From Bacteroidota bacterium (GTDB taxonomy: Bacteria > Bacteroidota > Bacteroidia > AKYH767-A > OLB10), in assembly GCA_016714535.1 (NCBI GenBank), contig JADKDR010000010.1, positions 1 through 64,000 of the forward strand: a stretch of 64,000 bases of DNA, read 5' to 3'. The translations under genes and the position numbers were made by a program. Of the stretch, positions 1 to 9,833 are shown one piece after another. The notes under the pieces are model-generated. The model did not search any database. It was not told the DNA's origin and worked only from the letters and a program-made list of their open reading frames with translations. Positions within the stretch are counted from its first letter, which is position 1, and every line of letters begins with the position of its first letter.

Positions 1-228
1 AAATGAGTTTACAGTTTTACATACTCTGCAAATTCTTTTTCCAGATTTAGGAATGGAATACTCATCACCTTTGAATAGCTCAACGATGTCGGTGTAGTTG
101 TCAAGATTAAAATAATAGTTTTTCTTTTTTCGGGTTTCAACTGGTAAAACATTTTCAAACCCTGCACGATTAACTATTTTTCTGCTGACATCTCGTAAGT
201 ATTGAATGTAGTTACGGAGTAAGTCCAT
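1..228 (-). CDS. Hypothetical protein, C-terminus outside the window
   Basis: The reading frame is open from an ATG at 228 leftward past the window edge (76 codons visible). The N-terminus reads MDLLRNYIQYLRDVS and is followed by a basic stretch with KKKNYYF and a C-x-x-C pair (RICRVC) near residue 70, which could begin a small metal-binding segment. I do not recognise the family. It starts 3 bases after the stop of the upstream small membrane protein, so the two are probably co-transcribed and translationally coupled. Together they make up the visible part of the leftmost cassette of the array. Confidence 0.6.
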   Translation of the reverse strand, partial: MDLLRNYIQYLRDVSRKIVNRAGFENVLPVETRKKKNYYFNLDNYTDIVELFKGDEYSIPKSGKRICRVCKTVNSF

Positions 229-231
229 TTA

Positions 232-489
232 CTAGTCAAGTTTAATAGTTTCTTTTAGTGCGTTTTCAATTTGGGTAAAACCTTCTTTTGAGAGTGTCTT
301 ATGTTCCTTTTCAACGACTTCAAGCTTTTCCAACTGCGTTTTAATGTTTATGAAAACCTCTTTGTTTGAAGTCAGTTTTTCGTTTGTAAGTTTCTGTTCC
401 TTTAAAAGGTTAGAAATAAAAAATATAGTAACGCCAAATCCGATTGCGGTTACTGAAATAAAAGCTATGATAAGATTCTCCATTGTCAT
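232..489 (-). CDS. Small membrane-anchored coiled-coil protein, function unknown
   Basis: Encodes 85 residues. An N-terminal hydrophobic segment (about residues 5-28, IIAFISVTAIGFGVTIFF) is followed by a charged, Lys/Glu-rich helix with heptad-like spacing to the C-terminus, so the protein looks like a single-pass inner-membrane protein with a cytoplasmic coiled coil. Two possible starts lie six bases apart (MTMEN or MEN). It ends 3 bases before the downstream gene. No family was recognised. Small TM plus coiled-coil proteins are common accessory parts of defence or toxin modules, but nothing here proves such a role. Confidence 0.6.
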   Translation of the reverse strand: MTMENLIIAFISVTAIGFGVTIFFISNLLKEQKLTNEKLTSNKEVFINIKTQLEKLEVVEKEHKTLSKEGFTQIENALKETIKLD

Positions 490-524
490 TTTGTTTTAGG
501 TTTCAAATAACTTGATTTAAGTTG

Positions 525-695
525 AATTTTTTTGGTGCGTGCGGTGGGGGAGGGGAAAAGTAAATGTGAAACCTGCTTGGCTTGTGGGTGGCGTTGCTTC
601 TCTTATGCTTTTGCGAAGGATAGCCAAATGGCTTTGCCAAAATTGTTATGTCGTTCATTTTAGTACTGTCATTTAATGTTTGCACTGTCGTCATA
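525..695. repeat. Cassette 5'-end repeat family, copy 1
   Basis: A GC-richer block lies between the first gene pair and the site core at 696-709. It contains TTGGCTTGTGGGTGGC and GCGAAGGATAGCCAAA followed by GGCTTTGCC, giving an imperfect palindrome around TTGGC/GCCAA. Closely similar sequence recurs at 33,860-34,010 (GCGAAGGATAGCCAAACGGC) and more loosely at 28,700-28,880. All three lie upstream of the first gene of a cassette, so a promoter or leader function is possible. No protein is supported in this stretch. Confidence 0.6.
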
Positions 696-711
696 GGGTT
701 GCTGATAACGG

Positions 712-2459
712 CAGCCTGTGAAAAAACCATTTCCTCAACAGCCACACGTTAATAACATGTGGTAAAAATAAAAAACATAAGCACTGGTGATTACTATTTT
801 TGAAAAAATATTTTTTGCATGCAGCACATAGCGCAAGCCAATAGACATCAGGTAGATTTTAGTTCGCTTGACTGTCGTATTTCGGCAAACAACCCAGTTC
901 GTTTTATCGATGCATTTGTTGATAAGCTCGATTTACCTCAGTTACAGTTTGAGGTAACTAACATCAACACTGAGGGGCGTCCATCGTTCGATAGAAAATT
1001 ATTTCTCAAAGTATACATATACGGTTACATCAACGGCATACGCTCATCGCGTAAGCTTGAGCGCGAGTGCATGCGTAATGTTGAAATGCAATGGTTGTGC
1101 GGCAACCTTGTTCCCAATTACCATAGTATAGCAGACTTCCGTAAAGACAACTCCCAAGCCTTGCGCAACACCTTTAAGTTGTTTGTGCAGTTTCTTTCAG
1201 ATTGCGATTTGCTTGGTAAAGAATTAATAGCCATTGATGGTACCAAGTCTCGAGCACACAATAGCAAGAAGAATAATTACAATCCCAAAAAATAGAACGC
1301 CATTTGACCTATATCGAAAACAAGGTTAATGAGTATATAACTCAATTAGACGCTTGCGATGCCAACGAACAGGAATTGAAAATAGATGATATAGCACATA
1401 AAATTGAAAAATTAAAAGCCAGCAAAATTAACTACGAAGCCTTGCAAAAAGAGTTAGCCCAGAGTGGTCAGCCACAAATAAGCACCACCGATGCCGATGC
1501 ACGTGCCTTGCTCATACAAGGCCAGGTTGTGGAAGTGAGTTACAATACACAAGCAGCAGTAGATGAAAAACATAAATTAGTAGTAGCCACACATACCATA
1601 AATCGCAATGATAGAAATGCGCTTACTGATATTGCCAAAGAAGCAAAACAAAACATGGAGGTAGAAACGTATACAGTAATAGTAGATAAAGGGTATCACA
1701 ACGGTAGGCAGATACAGCAGACCACACAAGCAGGCATAACCACCATTGTAGCACCACCCGAAATAGTAAACAGCAACGAGCATGGCACCACCCCCGATTA
1801 CGTAGTAACTAAGTTTGTATACGATGAAAGCACCGATACATATACATGTCCACAAGGCGCAACACTAACAACCACAGGCACATGGCATCGCAAATCGCGC
1901 GAGCGCGATACTTACCAATTTAAAAAATACCGTACACCAAAATGTAAAACCTGCCCTGCAAAACACCTGTGCACCGGTCGTGCAAAAGGCGGCCGCGAAA
2001 TAGAACGCAGCGAATTTGCAGCCGAAGTAGAAGCCAACAATGCCCGCTACCACAACAACAAAGAATTGTACCGAAAGCGACAAGAAATAAATGAGCACAT
2101 ATTTGGAACTATCAAAAGAGTATGGGGATATTACTACACAAATCTGAAAGGATTAATAAAAGTGAACGGAGAATGGAGCCTCATCATGACCGTGTACAAC
2201 CTCAAGCGCACAATCAACATACTAGGTATACAGCCACTGTTACAAAAATTAAAAAATTGGAAACCAGATTACACAAGGATTTCACGGCTAAAATCAAAAA
2301 CGACCTCATTACATCAAATTCTACGCATTCAATTTTGCGACTATAGTGTAGCGGCCTAAAAAACTGCCTTGGTTAAAATCACCCTAAATCGTATATAGTC
2401 ATGGTTAAAGCAGAATTTTGGCTCGTATAATTTTTGAAATGGTGTTTTTTCACATCCTG
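712..2459 (+). mobile_element. IS1182-family insertion sequence, copy 1
   Basis: A 1,748-bp element bounded by imperfect terminal inverted repeats (left CAGCCTGTGAAAAAACC; right end in reverse complement CAGGATGTGAAAAAACACC). It is flanked by the 4-bp direct repeat ACGG at 708-711 and 2460-2463. It carries one transposase gene, broken here. It has split attC-like site E1: the site's outer core AAC is on the left (707-709) and the body of the site on the right. Confidence 0.9.
819..2359 (+). pseudogene. IS1182-family transposase, frameshifted
   Basis: DDE transposase with an N-terminal DUF772-like domain, a catalytic Asp in ELIAIDGTKSRAH, a second Asp in VIVDKGYHNG, and a Glu in the EINEHIFGTIKRVWG helix. 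A Cys-rich zinc knuckle (CPQG..., KCKTCPAKHLC) lies before the last motif. Copy 5 encodes the full 513 residues. Here the run of seven A after TACAATCCC has become six (about 1285-1292), causing a stop at 1293-1295. The rest is intact in another frame. This is either a real inactivation or a homopolymer sequencing error. Confidence 0.9.
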
Positions 2460-2640
2460 ACGGTTTGCAGCCTTACGATGGGCGGGCTTTTTAGCACAAA
2501 GTCACTTCGACTGCTCTGCTACCACAAAACTATCAAATGCTCCACAGGTTAGCAGCAAGCGCCAACAAATGCAAACCGCTGAAAAAAACCGCTTTTATCA
2601 AACTCCAGCATATTGTAAGGGTGTTGTTAGCAGTAGTTTA
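2460..2640. repeat. attC-like palindromic site E1 (interrupted by IS copy 1)
   Basis: With the IS removed, the site runs from AAC at 707-709 to GTT at 2626-2628. The outer arms pair (CCTTACGAT near 2474 with ATTGTAAGG near 2612), and a GGGCGGGCTTTT segment follows the left arm. At about 170 bp this is the longest site in the window. The right core at 2626-2640 (GTTAGCAGTAGTTTA) is the inverse of 3297-3311 at the other end of the next gene unit, 14 of 15 bases matching. By analogy with integrons the right end is the inverse core of the cassette to its right. Confidence 0.65.
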
Positions 2641-3197
2641 TTTTTGTTTAATGTGTCCATCTTTGTCTATAAACCATTTTTCTTCTGTTGTCTGATTATC
2701 GAAATTATATTTGTCATCTCCGTGACTTCTTAGAATTTCTGCATTAGTATAATTGTCTAAGTCTTAATTTCATTTCATAGTGTCTCTTGTCGTGTGCCAA
2801 TGCGTTCCTGCTGATCTACATGGTCAGTCAAGATTGCTTCAATTTTTTTTGTCATAAGTTAATGTTACAAGAAATGCGTAATCACTATGAACTTCCAGAA
2901 CAACAAACTTTGGTGTCTTTGCAATTAAATTCCACTTTGCTATATAGTTATTGTCGGTAAGATTAAATGTTGTATCATTTTCTTCTGCGTCTATTGAACC
3001 AATATCAGGTCCCAGGTATTCTGACAGGAAGTTTGAATAATTTGTCCTTTTAAAGTGGATAGTCAAAAACTTTTGAAAACTAATTTATTGTCGAAAAATT
3101 CAAGCCAGGATTGAAAATTTATTTTTGGCATGCTTTCAAGATCAATTAATAAAAAACTTGTCTGTCGGTTGAAAAATTCCAATCTTTGTTGTATCAC
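2638..3197 (-). pseudogene. Hypothetical cassette protein broken by indels
   Basis: A leftward coding region read in at least three pieces. The first runs from GTG at 3197 (IQQRLEFFNRQTSF...) and is preceded by AGGAG; an ATG at 3238 is the alternative start. The second piece covers about 3066 to 2839 (HFKRTNYSNFLSEYLG...). The C-terminal piece ends TTEEKWFIDKDGHIKQK at a TAA inside the site core (2638-2640). Frame changes occur near 3070 and 2770-2840. I recognise no family. Gene and site are tightly packed, as expected of a cassette, and this is the only gene in its unit. Confidence 0.5.
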
Positions 3198-3313
3198 TAA
3201 AATTGTCTCCTTAAATATAAATTTTCTGTCTGTCGCATTAGATAAGAAGTTAAAAGTCCCAAATTTTGATTATCAAATTTTTCACTGTCGTCTTTTTAAA
3301 TTACTGCTAACGG

Positions 3314-5064
3314 CAGCCTGTGAAAAAACCATTTCCTCAACAGCCACACGTTAATAACATGTGGTAAAAATAAAAAACATAATCACAGGTGTTTAATATT
3401 TTTGAAAAAAATATTTTTTGCATGCAGCACATAACACAAGCCAATAGACATCAGGTAGAATTTAGTTCGCTCGACTGTCGTATTTCGGCAAACAATCCAG
3501 TTCGTTTTATCGATGCATTTGTTGATAAGCTCAATTTGGCTCAGTTACAGTTTGAGGTAACCAACATCAATACTGAGGGGCGTCCATCGTTCGATAGAAA
3601 ATTATTTCTCAAAGTATACATATACGGTTACATCAACGGCATCCGCTCATCGCGTAAGCTTGAGCGCGAGTGCATGCGCAACGTTGAAATGCAATGGTTG
3701 TGCGGCAACCTTGTTCCCAATTACCATAGTATAGCAGACTTCCGTAAAGACAACTCCCAAGCCTTGCGCAACACCTTTAAGTTGTTTGTGCAGTTTCTTT
3801 CAGATTGCGATTTGCTTGGTAAAGAATTAATAGCCATTGATGGTACCAAGTCTCGAGCACACAATAGCAAGAAGAATAATTACAATCCCAAAAAAATAGA
3901 ACGCCATTTGACCTATATCGAAAACAAGGTTAATGAGTATATAACTCAATTAGACGCTTGCGATGCCAACGAACAGGAATTGAAAATAGATGATATAGCA
4001 CATAAAATTGAAAAATTAAAAGCCAGCAAAATTAACTACGAAGCCTTGCAGAAAGAGTTAGCCCAGAGTGGTCAGCCACAAATAAGCACCACCGATGCCG
4101 ATGCACGTGCCTTGCTCATACAAGGCCAGGTTGTGGAAGTGAGTTACAATACACAAGCAGCAGTAGATGAAAAACATAAATTAGTAGTAGCCACACATAC
4201 CATCAATCGCAATGATAGAAATGCGCTTACTGATATTGCCACCGAAGCAAAGCAAAACATGGAGGTAGAAACGTATACAGTAATAGTAGATAAAGGGATA
4301 TCACAACGGTAGGCAGATACAGCAGACCACACAATGCAGGCATAACCACCATAGTAGCACCACCCGAAATAGTAAACAGCAACGAGCATGGCACCACCCC
4401 CGATTACGTAGTAACTAAGTTTGTATACGATGAAAGCACCGATACATATACATGTCCACAAGGCGCAACACTAACAACCACAGGCACATGGCATCGCAAA
4501 TCGCGCGAGCGCGATACTTACCAATTTAAAAAATACCGTACACCAAAATGTAAAACCTGCCCTGCAAAACACCTGTGCACAGGGCGCGCCAAAGGAGGCC
4601 GCGAAATAGAACGCAGCGAATTTGCAGCCGAAGTAGAAGCCAACAATGCCCGCTACCACAACAACAAAGAATTGTACCGAAAGCGACAAGAAATTAATGA
4701 GCATATATTTGGAACTATCAAAAGAGTATGGGGATATTACTACACAAATCTAAAAGGATTAATAAAAGTGAACGGAGAATGGAGCCTCATCATGACAGTT
4801 TACAACCTCAAGCGCACAATCAACATACTAGGTATACAGCCACTGTTACAAAAATTAAAAAATTGGAAACCAGATTACAAAAGGATTCCACGGCTTCAAT
4901 CAAAAACGACTGCATTACATCAATTTCTACGCATCCAATTTTACGAGTATAGTGTAGCGGCCTAAAAAACAACCCCCGTTAAAATCGTCTAAATCGTATA
5001 TGGTCACCGTTATGGAACGGATTCGGCTGGCAAAATTTTCCAAAATGGGTTTTTTCACAACCTG
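3314..5064 (+). mobile_element. IS1182-family insertion sequence, copy 2 (mismatched flanks)
   Basis: A 1,751-bp copy with the same ends as the others. The left flank is ACGG (3310-3313) but the right flank is ACGT (5065-5068), so there is no target duplication. Copy 1 has ACGG on both sides and copies 3-5 have ACGT on both sides. Copy 2 therefore looks like the product of recombination between two insertions, in keeping with the truncated site and gene just to its right. Confidence 0.88.
3422..4965 (+). pseudogene. IS1182-family transposase, two insertions
   Basis: The same transposase as copy 5. An extra A after GATAAAGGG (about 4299) shifts the frame just after the second catalytic Asp, giving a stop at 4310-4312. 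An extra T about 30 bases later (CACAATGCAGG against CACAAGCAGG) shifts it again, so the C-terminal part (NEHIFGTIKRVWG and onward) is read in a third frame. N-terminal differences (HITQANRHQVEF, KLNLAQ) make it the most divergent of the five copies. Confidence 0.88.
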
Positions 5065-5095
5065 ACGTTTTGCAGCTACCCGAAGGGCGGGCTTT
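5065..5095. repeat. Remnant of attC-like site E2
   Basis: Only the left arm of a site survives to the right of IS copy 2: ACGTTTTGCAGC, TACCCGAAG, then GGGCGGGCTTTT as in E1. The sequence then runs directly into the end of the truncated phzF-like gene. The right half of the site and the inverse core expected for this cassette (GTTAGCGGTA..., matching 5417-5431) are missing, which marks an internal deletion. Confidence 0.55.
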
Positions 5096-5404
5096 TCACC
5101 ACAAAAGACTTAAAGTTTCAAACACAATTTTATCTTTCTTATAGTCAAGAATTGTCGCTAAACTATGAGCAGTTGCAAGTGTAGCGTGACCGCACAAATC
5201 CATTTCAATTTCAGGCGTAAACCATCGTAAATGGATTTTTTCTCCTTTGTCAACAAAAAAGCAGTTTCAGCAACTGCATTCTCTTTCGCTATTTTCAACA
5301 AGATTTCGTCTGACAACCAATTGTCAAGTGGCACAACACAAGCAGGATTTCCTCCAAAAATTGTGTCCGTAAATGCGTCAATTTGATATATATTATGTTT
5401 TCAC
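5096..5404 (-). pseudogene. PhzF-family isomerase-like protein, N-terminal remnant
   Basis: The minus strand encodes the start of a PhzF/YHI9-type protein: NIYQIDAFTDTIFGGN, then PACVVPLDNWLSDEI, then RWFTPEIEMDLCGHATL, the characteristic PhzF signature with its Cys-Gly-His. Only about 100 of the usual 260 or so residues remain, ending LSLLW and a stop created where the gene meets the E2 remnant. Two single-base changes break the frame: an extra A at the GTG start (5402-5404) and a missing T in the GCTTTTTTG run after AVAETAF. The start lies about 27 bases from the site core at 5431, as in the other cassettes. Confidence 0.7.
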
Positions 5405-5433
5405 TATGTTCTGTTTAAAATTACCGCTAACGT

Positions 5434-7180
5434 CAGCCTGTGAAAAAACCATTTCCTCAACAGCCACACGTTAATAACATGTGGTAAAAATAAAAAACAT
5501 AAGCACTGGTGATTACTATTTTTGAAAAATATATTTTTGCATGCAGCACATAGCGCAAGCCAATAGACATCAGGTAGATTTTAGTTCGCTTGACTGTCGT
5601 ATTTCGGCAAACAACCCAGTTCGTTTTATCGATGCATTTGTTGATAAGCTCGATTTACCTCAGTTACAGTTTGAGGTAACTAACATCAACACTGAGGGGC
5701 GTCCATCGTTCGATAGAAAATTATTTCTCAAAGTATACATATACGGTTACATCAACGGCATACGCTCATCGCGTAAGCTTGAGCGCGAGTGCATGCGTAA
5801 TGTTGAAATGCAATGGTTGTGCGGCAACCTTGTTCCCAATTACCATAGTATAGCAGACTTCCGTAAAGACAACTCCCAAGCCTTGCGCAACACCTTTAAG
5901 TTGTTTGTGCAGTTTCTTTCAGATTGCGATTTGCTTGGTAAAGAATTAATAGCCATTGATGGTACCAAGTCTCGAGCACACAATAGCAAGAAGAATAATT
6001 ACAATCCCAAAAAAATAGAACGCCATTTGACCTATATCGAAAACAAGGTTAATGAGTATATAACTCAATTAGACGCTTGCGATGCCAACGAACAGGAATT
6101 GAAAATAGATGATATAGCACATAAAATTGAAAAATTAAAAGCCAGCAAAATTAACTACGAAGCCTTGCAAAAAGAGTTAGCCCAGAGTGGTCAGCCACAA
6201 ATAAGCACCACCGATGCCGATGCACGTGCCTTGCTCATACAAGGCCAGGTTGTGGAAGTGAGTTACAATACACAAGCAGCAGTAGATGAAAAACATAAAT
6301 TAGTAGTAGCCACACATACCATAAATCGCAATGATAGAAATGCGCTTACTGATATTGCCAAAGAAGCAAAACAAAACATGGAGGTAGAAACGTATACAGT
6401 AATAGTAGATAAAGGGTATCACAACGGTAGGCAGATACAGCAGACCACACAAGCAGGCATAACCACCATTGTAGCACCACCCGAAATAGTAAACAGCAAC
6501 GAGCATGGCACCACCCCCGATTACGTAGTAACTAAGTTTGTATACGATGAAAGCACCGATACATATACATGTCCACAAGGCGCAACACTAACAACCACAG
6601 GCACATGGCATCGCAAATCGCGCGAGCGCGATACTTACCAATTTAAAAATACCGTACACCAAAATGTAAAACCTGCCCTGCAAAACACCTGTGCACAGGG
6701 CGCGCCAAAGGAGGCCGCGAAATAGAACGCAGCGAATTTGCAGCCGAAGTAGAAGCCAACAATGCCCGCTACCACAACAACAAAGAATTGTACCGAAAGC
6801 GACAAGAAATAAATGAACACATATTTGGAACTATCAAAAGAGTATGGGGATATTACTACACAAATCTAAAAGGATTAATAAAAGTGAACGGAGAATGGAG
6901 CCTCATCATGACAGTTTACAACCTCAAGCGCACAATCAACATACTAGGTATACAGCCACTGTTAGAAAAACTAAAAAACTGGAATCCTGACTACACAAGG
7001 ATTTCACGGCTAAAATCAAAAACGACCTCATTACATCAAATTCTACGCATTCAATTTTGCGACTATAGTGTAGCGGCCTAAAAAACAACCCCCGTTAAAA
7101 TCGTCTAAATCGTATATGGTCACCGTTATGGAACGGATTCGGCTGGCAAAATTTTCCAAAATGGGTTTTTTCACAACCTG
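5434..7180 (+). mobile_element. IS1182-family insertion sequence, copy 3
   Basis: A 1,747-bp element with the standard ends and a 4-bp ACGT duplication (5430-5433 and 7181-7184). It interrupts site E3 immediately inside its AACG(T) core. The non-coding tail after the transposase (AACAACCCCCGTTAAAATCG) is of the type shared with copy 2, not that of copies 1, 4 and 5. Confidence 0.9.
5541..7081 (+). pseudogene. IS1182-family transposase, frameshifted
   Basis: Identical in layout to the intact copy. One A is missing from the AATTTAAAAAAT run (about 6647), so the frame changes within the Cys-rich knuckle and stops at 6725. The remaining C-terminal helix with the catalytic Glu is read in the next frame from about 6720 to 7081. 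The final residues (KSKTTSLHQILRIQFCDYS) match copy 1 rather than copy 5. Confidence 0.88.
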
Positions 7181-7314
7181 ACGTTTTGCAGCTACCCGAA
7201 GGTGGCGATTTCGAAGCACTTCACTGTCAACCAAGCAGAAACTTTGATAGAAGCACAAAACTCGATTTAACCACTGAACCGCCACTTTTGGGTAGGTGCT
7301 GTTATGGCAAGTAG
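7181..7314. repeat. attC-like palindromic site E3 (interrupted by IS copy 3)
   Basis: Outer core AAC is at 5429-5431 and, after the IS, the body runs ACGTTTTGCAGCTACCC ... GGGTAGGTGCTGTT. GCAGCTACCC pairs with GGGTAGGTGC apart from one mismatch, and inner GGTGGCG pairs with CGCCAC. The GAACCGCCACTTTTG block is shared with E5 and E6. The right core 7301-7314 matches the inverse of 8320-8333 across the nuclease gene at 13 of 14 bases. Confidence 0.75.
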
Positions 7315-7317
7315 TTC

Positions 7318-8301
7318 TTATTCCGTCTTCCATAATTTTTCTCCAGTTTCTTTGTCCATCGAAAACATTGTCTGCATAAAAACATAATTAACTCCTGATA
7401 TTTTCTTTATTTCCGAAGCCCTTATCGGTTTAGATAACTTTTTGAATTTTGTCAGTTTAGTTGAGTATTCTTCATTTGCCCATTTTTCTTGCCCTTGATA
7501 AGGAAGTTTGTCAATTACTCCTGAACCAATACCCTTTGCAATTATTCCAACACCTGACCTATAAAGAAAGACTCTGTCACCTTTATTGATTTGTTCAATT
7601 TTGTATTTCCATGGTTCGAAATATGCTGCGGCTTTTTGGTTAGTTAGCATATCGATTTCATCTTCTTCACCACCTTGAATGTTTGTGTTTAAAATGTAAT
7701 ATCCTTCATCTATATCTTCGTAAGGGTTTGGTGTCTTCCTGTAAGTCTCAAAGTCCAGCAATATTTGGTTGTCAACTTGATACACCTTATAAATCCAACT
7801 TGATATACTTACTCCTTGCTCTGCCCAATATTTAATTGTTGCTCTTGTCTTAAAGTCAAGACCGTTAGTTATCAAAATAAATTTCTGTTTCTTATTTATA
7901 TCTTGGTCTGTCAGTTGAGTATTAAACTTTTCATTTAATGAGCTTAAAAGATTGCTGCTACTTGGGAAAAAGTTTAAATAAAGTTCATTCAAGTCAGCAT
8001 ACGAGCTCTGTCCGAAAATTTGTCCATATCTCAAAACTTGCAATAAGTTACTTTCCAGAGACTCCCAAGCTTTGAGCTCAAAGATGTAAAGGTCTCCGTT
8101 TTTGTCAATTGCCATCAAGTCGGGTTCTTCTTGCCACCTTCTTGATTGCATTATTAGTAGCAACTCGTCTTCTGGGAGCAAAACATCAAGATTTTCATAC
8201 ATCATTTTTTGAAAATCTTCTTCTTTCCAGCCGATTGTCGACAAGCGGATTCCTTTCCTTCTTTTTATTTCGTAACTGTCTTTATTTACATCAAATATCA
8301 T
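7318..8301 (-). CDS. Nuclease-like protein with C-terminal EVE/PUA-like domain
   Basis: A complete 327-residue protein. Residues about 30-130 look like a PD-(D/E)XK nuclease of the DUF91/NucS type: a conserved Asp in PDLMAID, then YIFELKAWE (the E-x-K pair), then LLQVLRYGQ. The C-terminal third (about 215-327) has KGDRVFLYRSGVGIIAKG, the pattern of EVE/PUA-like domains that bind modified bases in several type IV-like restriction proteins. It probably cuts or senses modified foreign DNA in the cytoplasm. It is the sole gene of its unit: the start is 32 bases from the core at 8333 and the stop 4 bases from the core repeat ending at 7314. Domain assignment is by motif only. Confidence 0.72.
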   Translation of the reverse strand: MIFDVNKDSYEIKRRKGIRLSTIGWKEEDFQKMMYENLDVLLPEDELLLIMQSRRWQEEPDLMAIDKNGDLYIFELKAWESLESNLLQVLRYGQIFGQSSYADLNELYLNFFPSSSNLLSSLNEKFNTQLTDQDINKKQKFILITNGLDFKTRATIKYWAEQGVSISSWIYKVYQVDNQILLDFETYRKTPNPYEDIDEGYYILNTNIQGGEEDEIDMLTNQKAAAYFEPWKYKIEQINKGDRVFLYRSGVGIIAKGIGSGVIDKLPYQGQEKWANEEYSTKLTKFKKLSKPIRASEIKKISGVNYVFMQTMFSMDKETGEKLWKTE

Positions 8302-8319
8302 TGTCGTATCGGATTTTTA

Positions 8320-8468
8320 CTATTTGCCATAACGTTTCTCAGCTATACGCAGGCAGGGCATTTTACCACTGAACTTCCTACGAAGAACTGAACTTTAATT
8401 TTATCACTTTCCTGTCCTACGAAGCATGAAACCCCTGCTTGCGTATAGGTGATGTTAGCCACCGTATT
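8320..8468. repeat. attC-like palindromic site E4 (uninterrupted)
   Basis: The clearest intact site: AACG at 8331-8334 to GTT at 8454-8456 (126 bp). The arms CTATACGCAGGCAGGG and CCCTGCTTGCGTATAG pair with one mismatch, and the left side carries extra unpaired bases (GTTTCTCAG against ATCAC), recalling the extrahelical bases of attC sites. The left outer core (8320-8333) belongs to the nuclease unit and the right outer core (8454-8468) to the Mokosh-like unit. The two outer cores are unrelated to each other, so this is not a transposon-style target duplication. Confidence 0.8.
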
Positions 8469-8469
8469 T

Positions 8470-9833
8470 CTATTTTCCGTCAAGTATTTTGTCGTCCAAT
8501 TCATATTCTTTAATTACTGTTTTCCATTTGTCAATCACTTTGTTGTTTATTAAAATACTTTCTTCGTTTGCTATCTTTTGTCCTTCTTTTTTATTGAATG
8601 ACAAAAAGTTAAAACTGCCTTGTATGTAATAGTCGTCATCTTTAATAACAAGCTTTCTATGAGTTCCTGTCATTTGGTAGTTGTTTTTACTTTGGAAGTG
8701 TGTTGGTAAATGAATTAAGTGAAAATTTTTATTGAATATTCTTTCAAGACTTCTAAGCTTTTCAATAGTTCCAAAATGGTGTTCGTCATTACTTTCAATG
8801 CCATATAGAATGATGATGGCAATTCCTTTCCTAAAGCATTTTCGATTGATTGAATGTAATTCAAGGTTGCTTTCTTAATCCAAGGGCTTTCAATTAGAAT
8901 TTTATTTTTGACAGTTTTTAGCGCTTCTTCAAACTTTGCTTGCGTCTCCCATACAGAAAGAGTTTCTGTGGTTGAAATATGGGTTGGAGGTATTTCTTTG
9001 GTTTGGAATTCTTCCAAAACTTCAAAGTCATCTTCTTCAATTTCAGCCAAAGCTGTTCTTTCAGAATTAGAGAATTGGTATAGTATTGCAGGGTATTTTT
9101 TCGCTAAAACCTTTGTCAATCGTTTCTCAAGTGTAATTTCCTTATCAAAATTCCTTACTTCTATAAATGGCTCAAGTTCATTCTCCTTGCCTTTGCGTGG
9201 AATATATTCAATGAGATAATAGTCGTTAAACTCTTTTTTGTCAAAGAGAATTTTATTCTTGTCATAGTCCACAAGATATGCCTTTCCATTATTTTGTCGT
9301 TTGTAAATATCTGACAGCTGTTCGTTTTTATCATTTAAAATTTCAGGGCTTTTATGGTCAAAATCAAACTCAGACATTAGTTTATTTTCAATGTCCTTTT
9401 GAGAAATTAGTCTGAATTCTTTTGATACTATTTCATTTGAAACTGTATCAAATAAAAACTCAAATTCATCTTCTTCAAGGATTTTAAGTATCGAGTTGTC
9501 TTTTATGAAATCTTTGCCTTGGTCTGTAACAATCCAATTTCCTGATGTCAAATCTGCAAAGCCCCTTTCTCTTAAAAAATAGAGTTCACGCAAAATGAAA
9601 TCTTCTTTATGTAAGCCCAAAAATTTTATCAGGTCATCTTCTTTGGTGTATCCTTCTAATATTGTTCTTAGCAGAACAGAGTAAATCTGCTGTATTGATT
9701 TTTCGGGTGATTTGTTAACGGTTGCATTAATCCGAATACGTCTAAATGGATATGCAAATAGAATTATTTCGTTAATTCTATAATCACTAGCACATTGCTT
9801 TTCAAGCTTTTGATGTATTTCTTGTATTTCCAT
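8470..9833 (-). pseudogene. mkoB: PLD-family nuclease of a type I Mokosh-like system (frameshifted)
   Basis: About 455 residues when the frame is restored. The N-terminal two thirds are unassigned (charged, with possible winged-helix segments such as LREL..RERGFADLTSGNW). The C-terminus is a phospholipase-D-like domain: ILIESPWIKKA, then after a missing G near 8828 GIAIIILYGIES, and the catalytic box THRKLVIKDDDYY-QGSFN (H-x-K and downstream S/N). The start is taken at the ATG overlapping the upstream stop (TAATG at 9831-9835), giving MEIQEIHQKL; another ATG lies at 9866. With the kinase-helicase upstream this is the two-gene layout reported for type I Mokosh anti-phage systems. The stop lies just left of the next site core. 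Confidence 0.72.

Noticed and set aside
503..745. 80-codon minus-strand frame spanning the leader repeat and IS left end
   Set aside because: It crosses the insertion boundary of the IS and is made of repeat sequence.
1577..2098. Minus-strand frames inside the IS copies (Cys- and Phe-rich)
   Set aside because: They recur in every copy as shadows of the transposase and have no independent signals.
819..2359. Programmed frameshift for the IS1182 transposase at the A-rich run
   Set aside because: The intact copy (17,709-19,250) reads through a seven-A run in frame. Copy 1 simply has one A fewer, and other copies break at other places.
8331..8456. Miniature transposon (MITE) origin of the palindromic sites
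   Set aside because: No direct target duplication flanks E4, E7 or E8. The flanking bases match in inverted form across the gene units, not across the palindromes.
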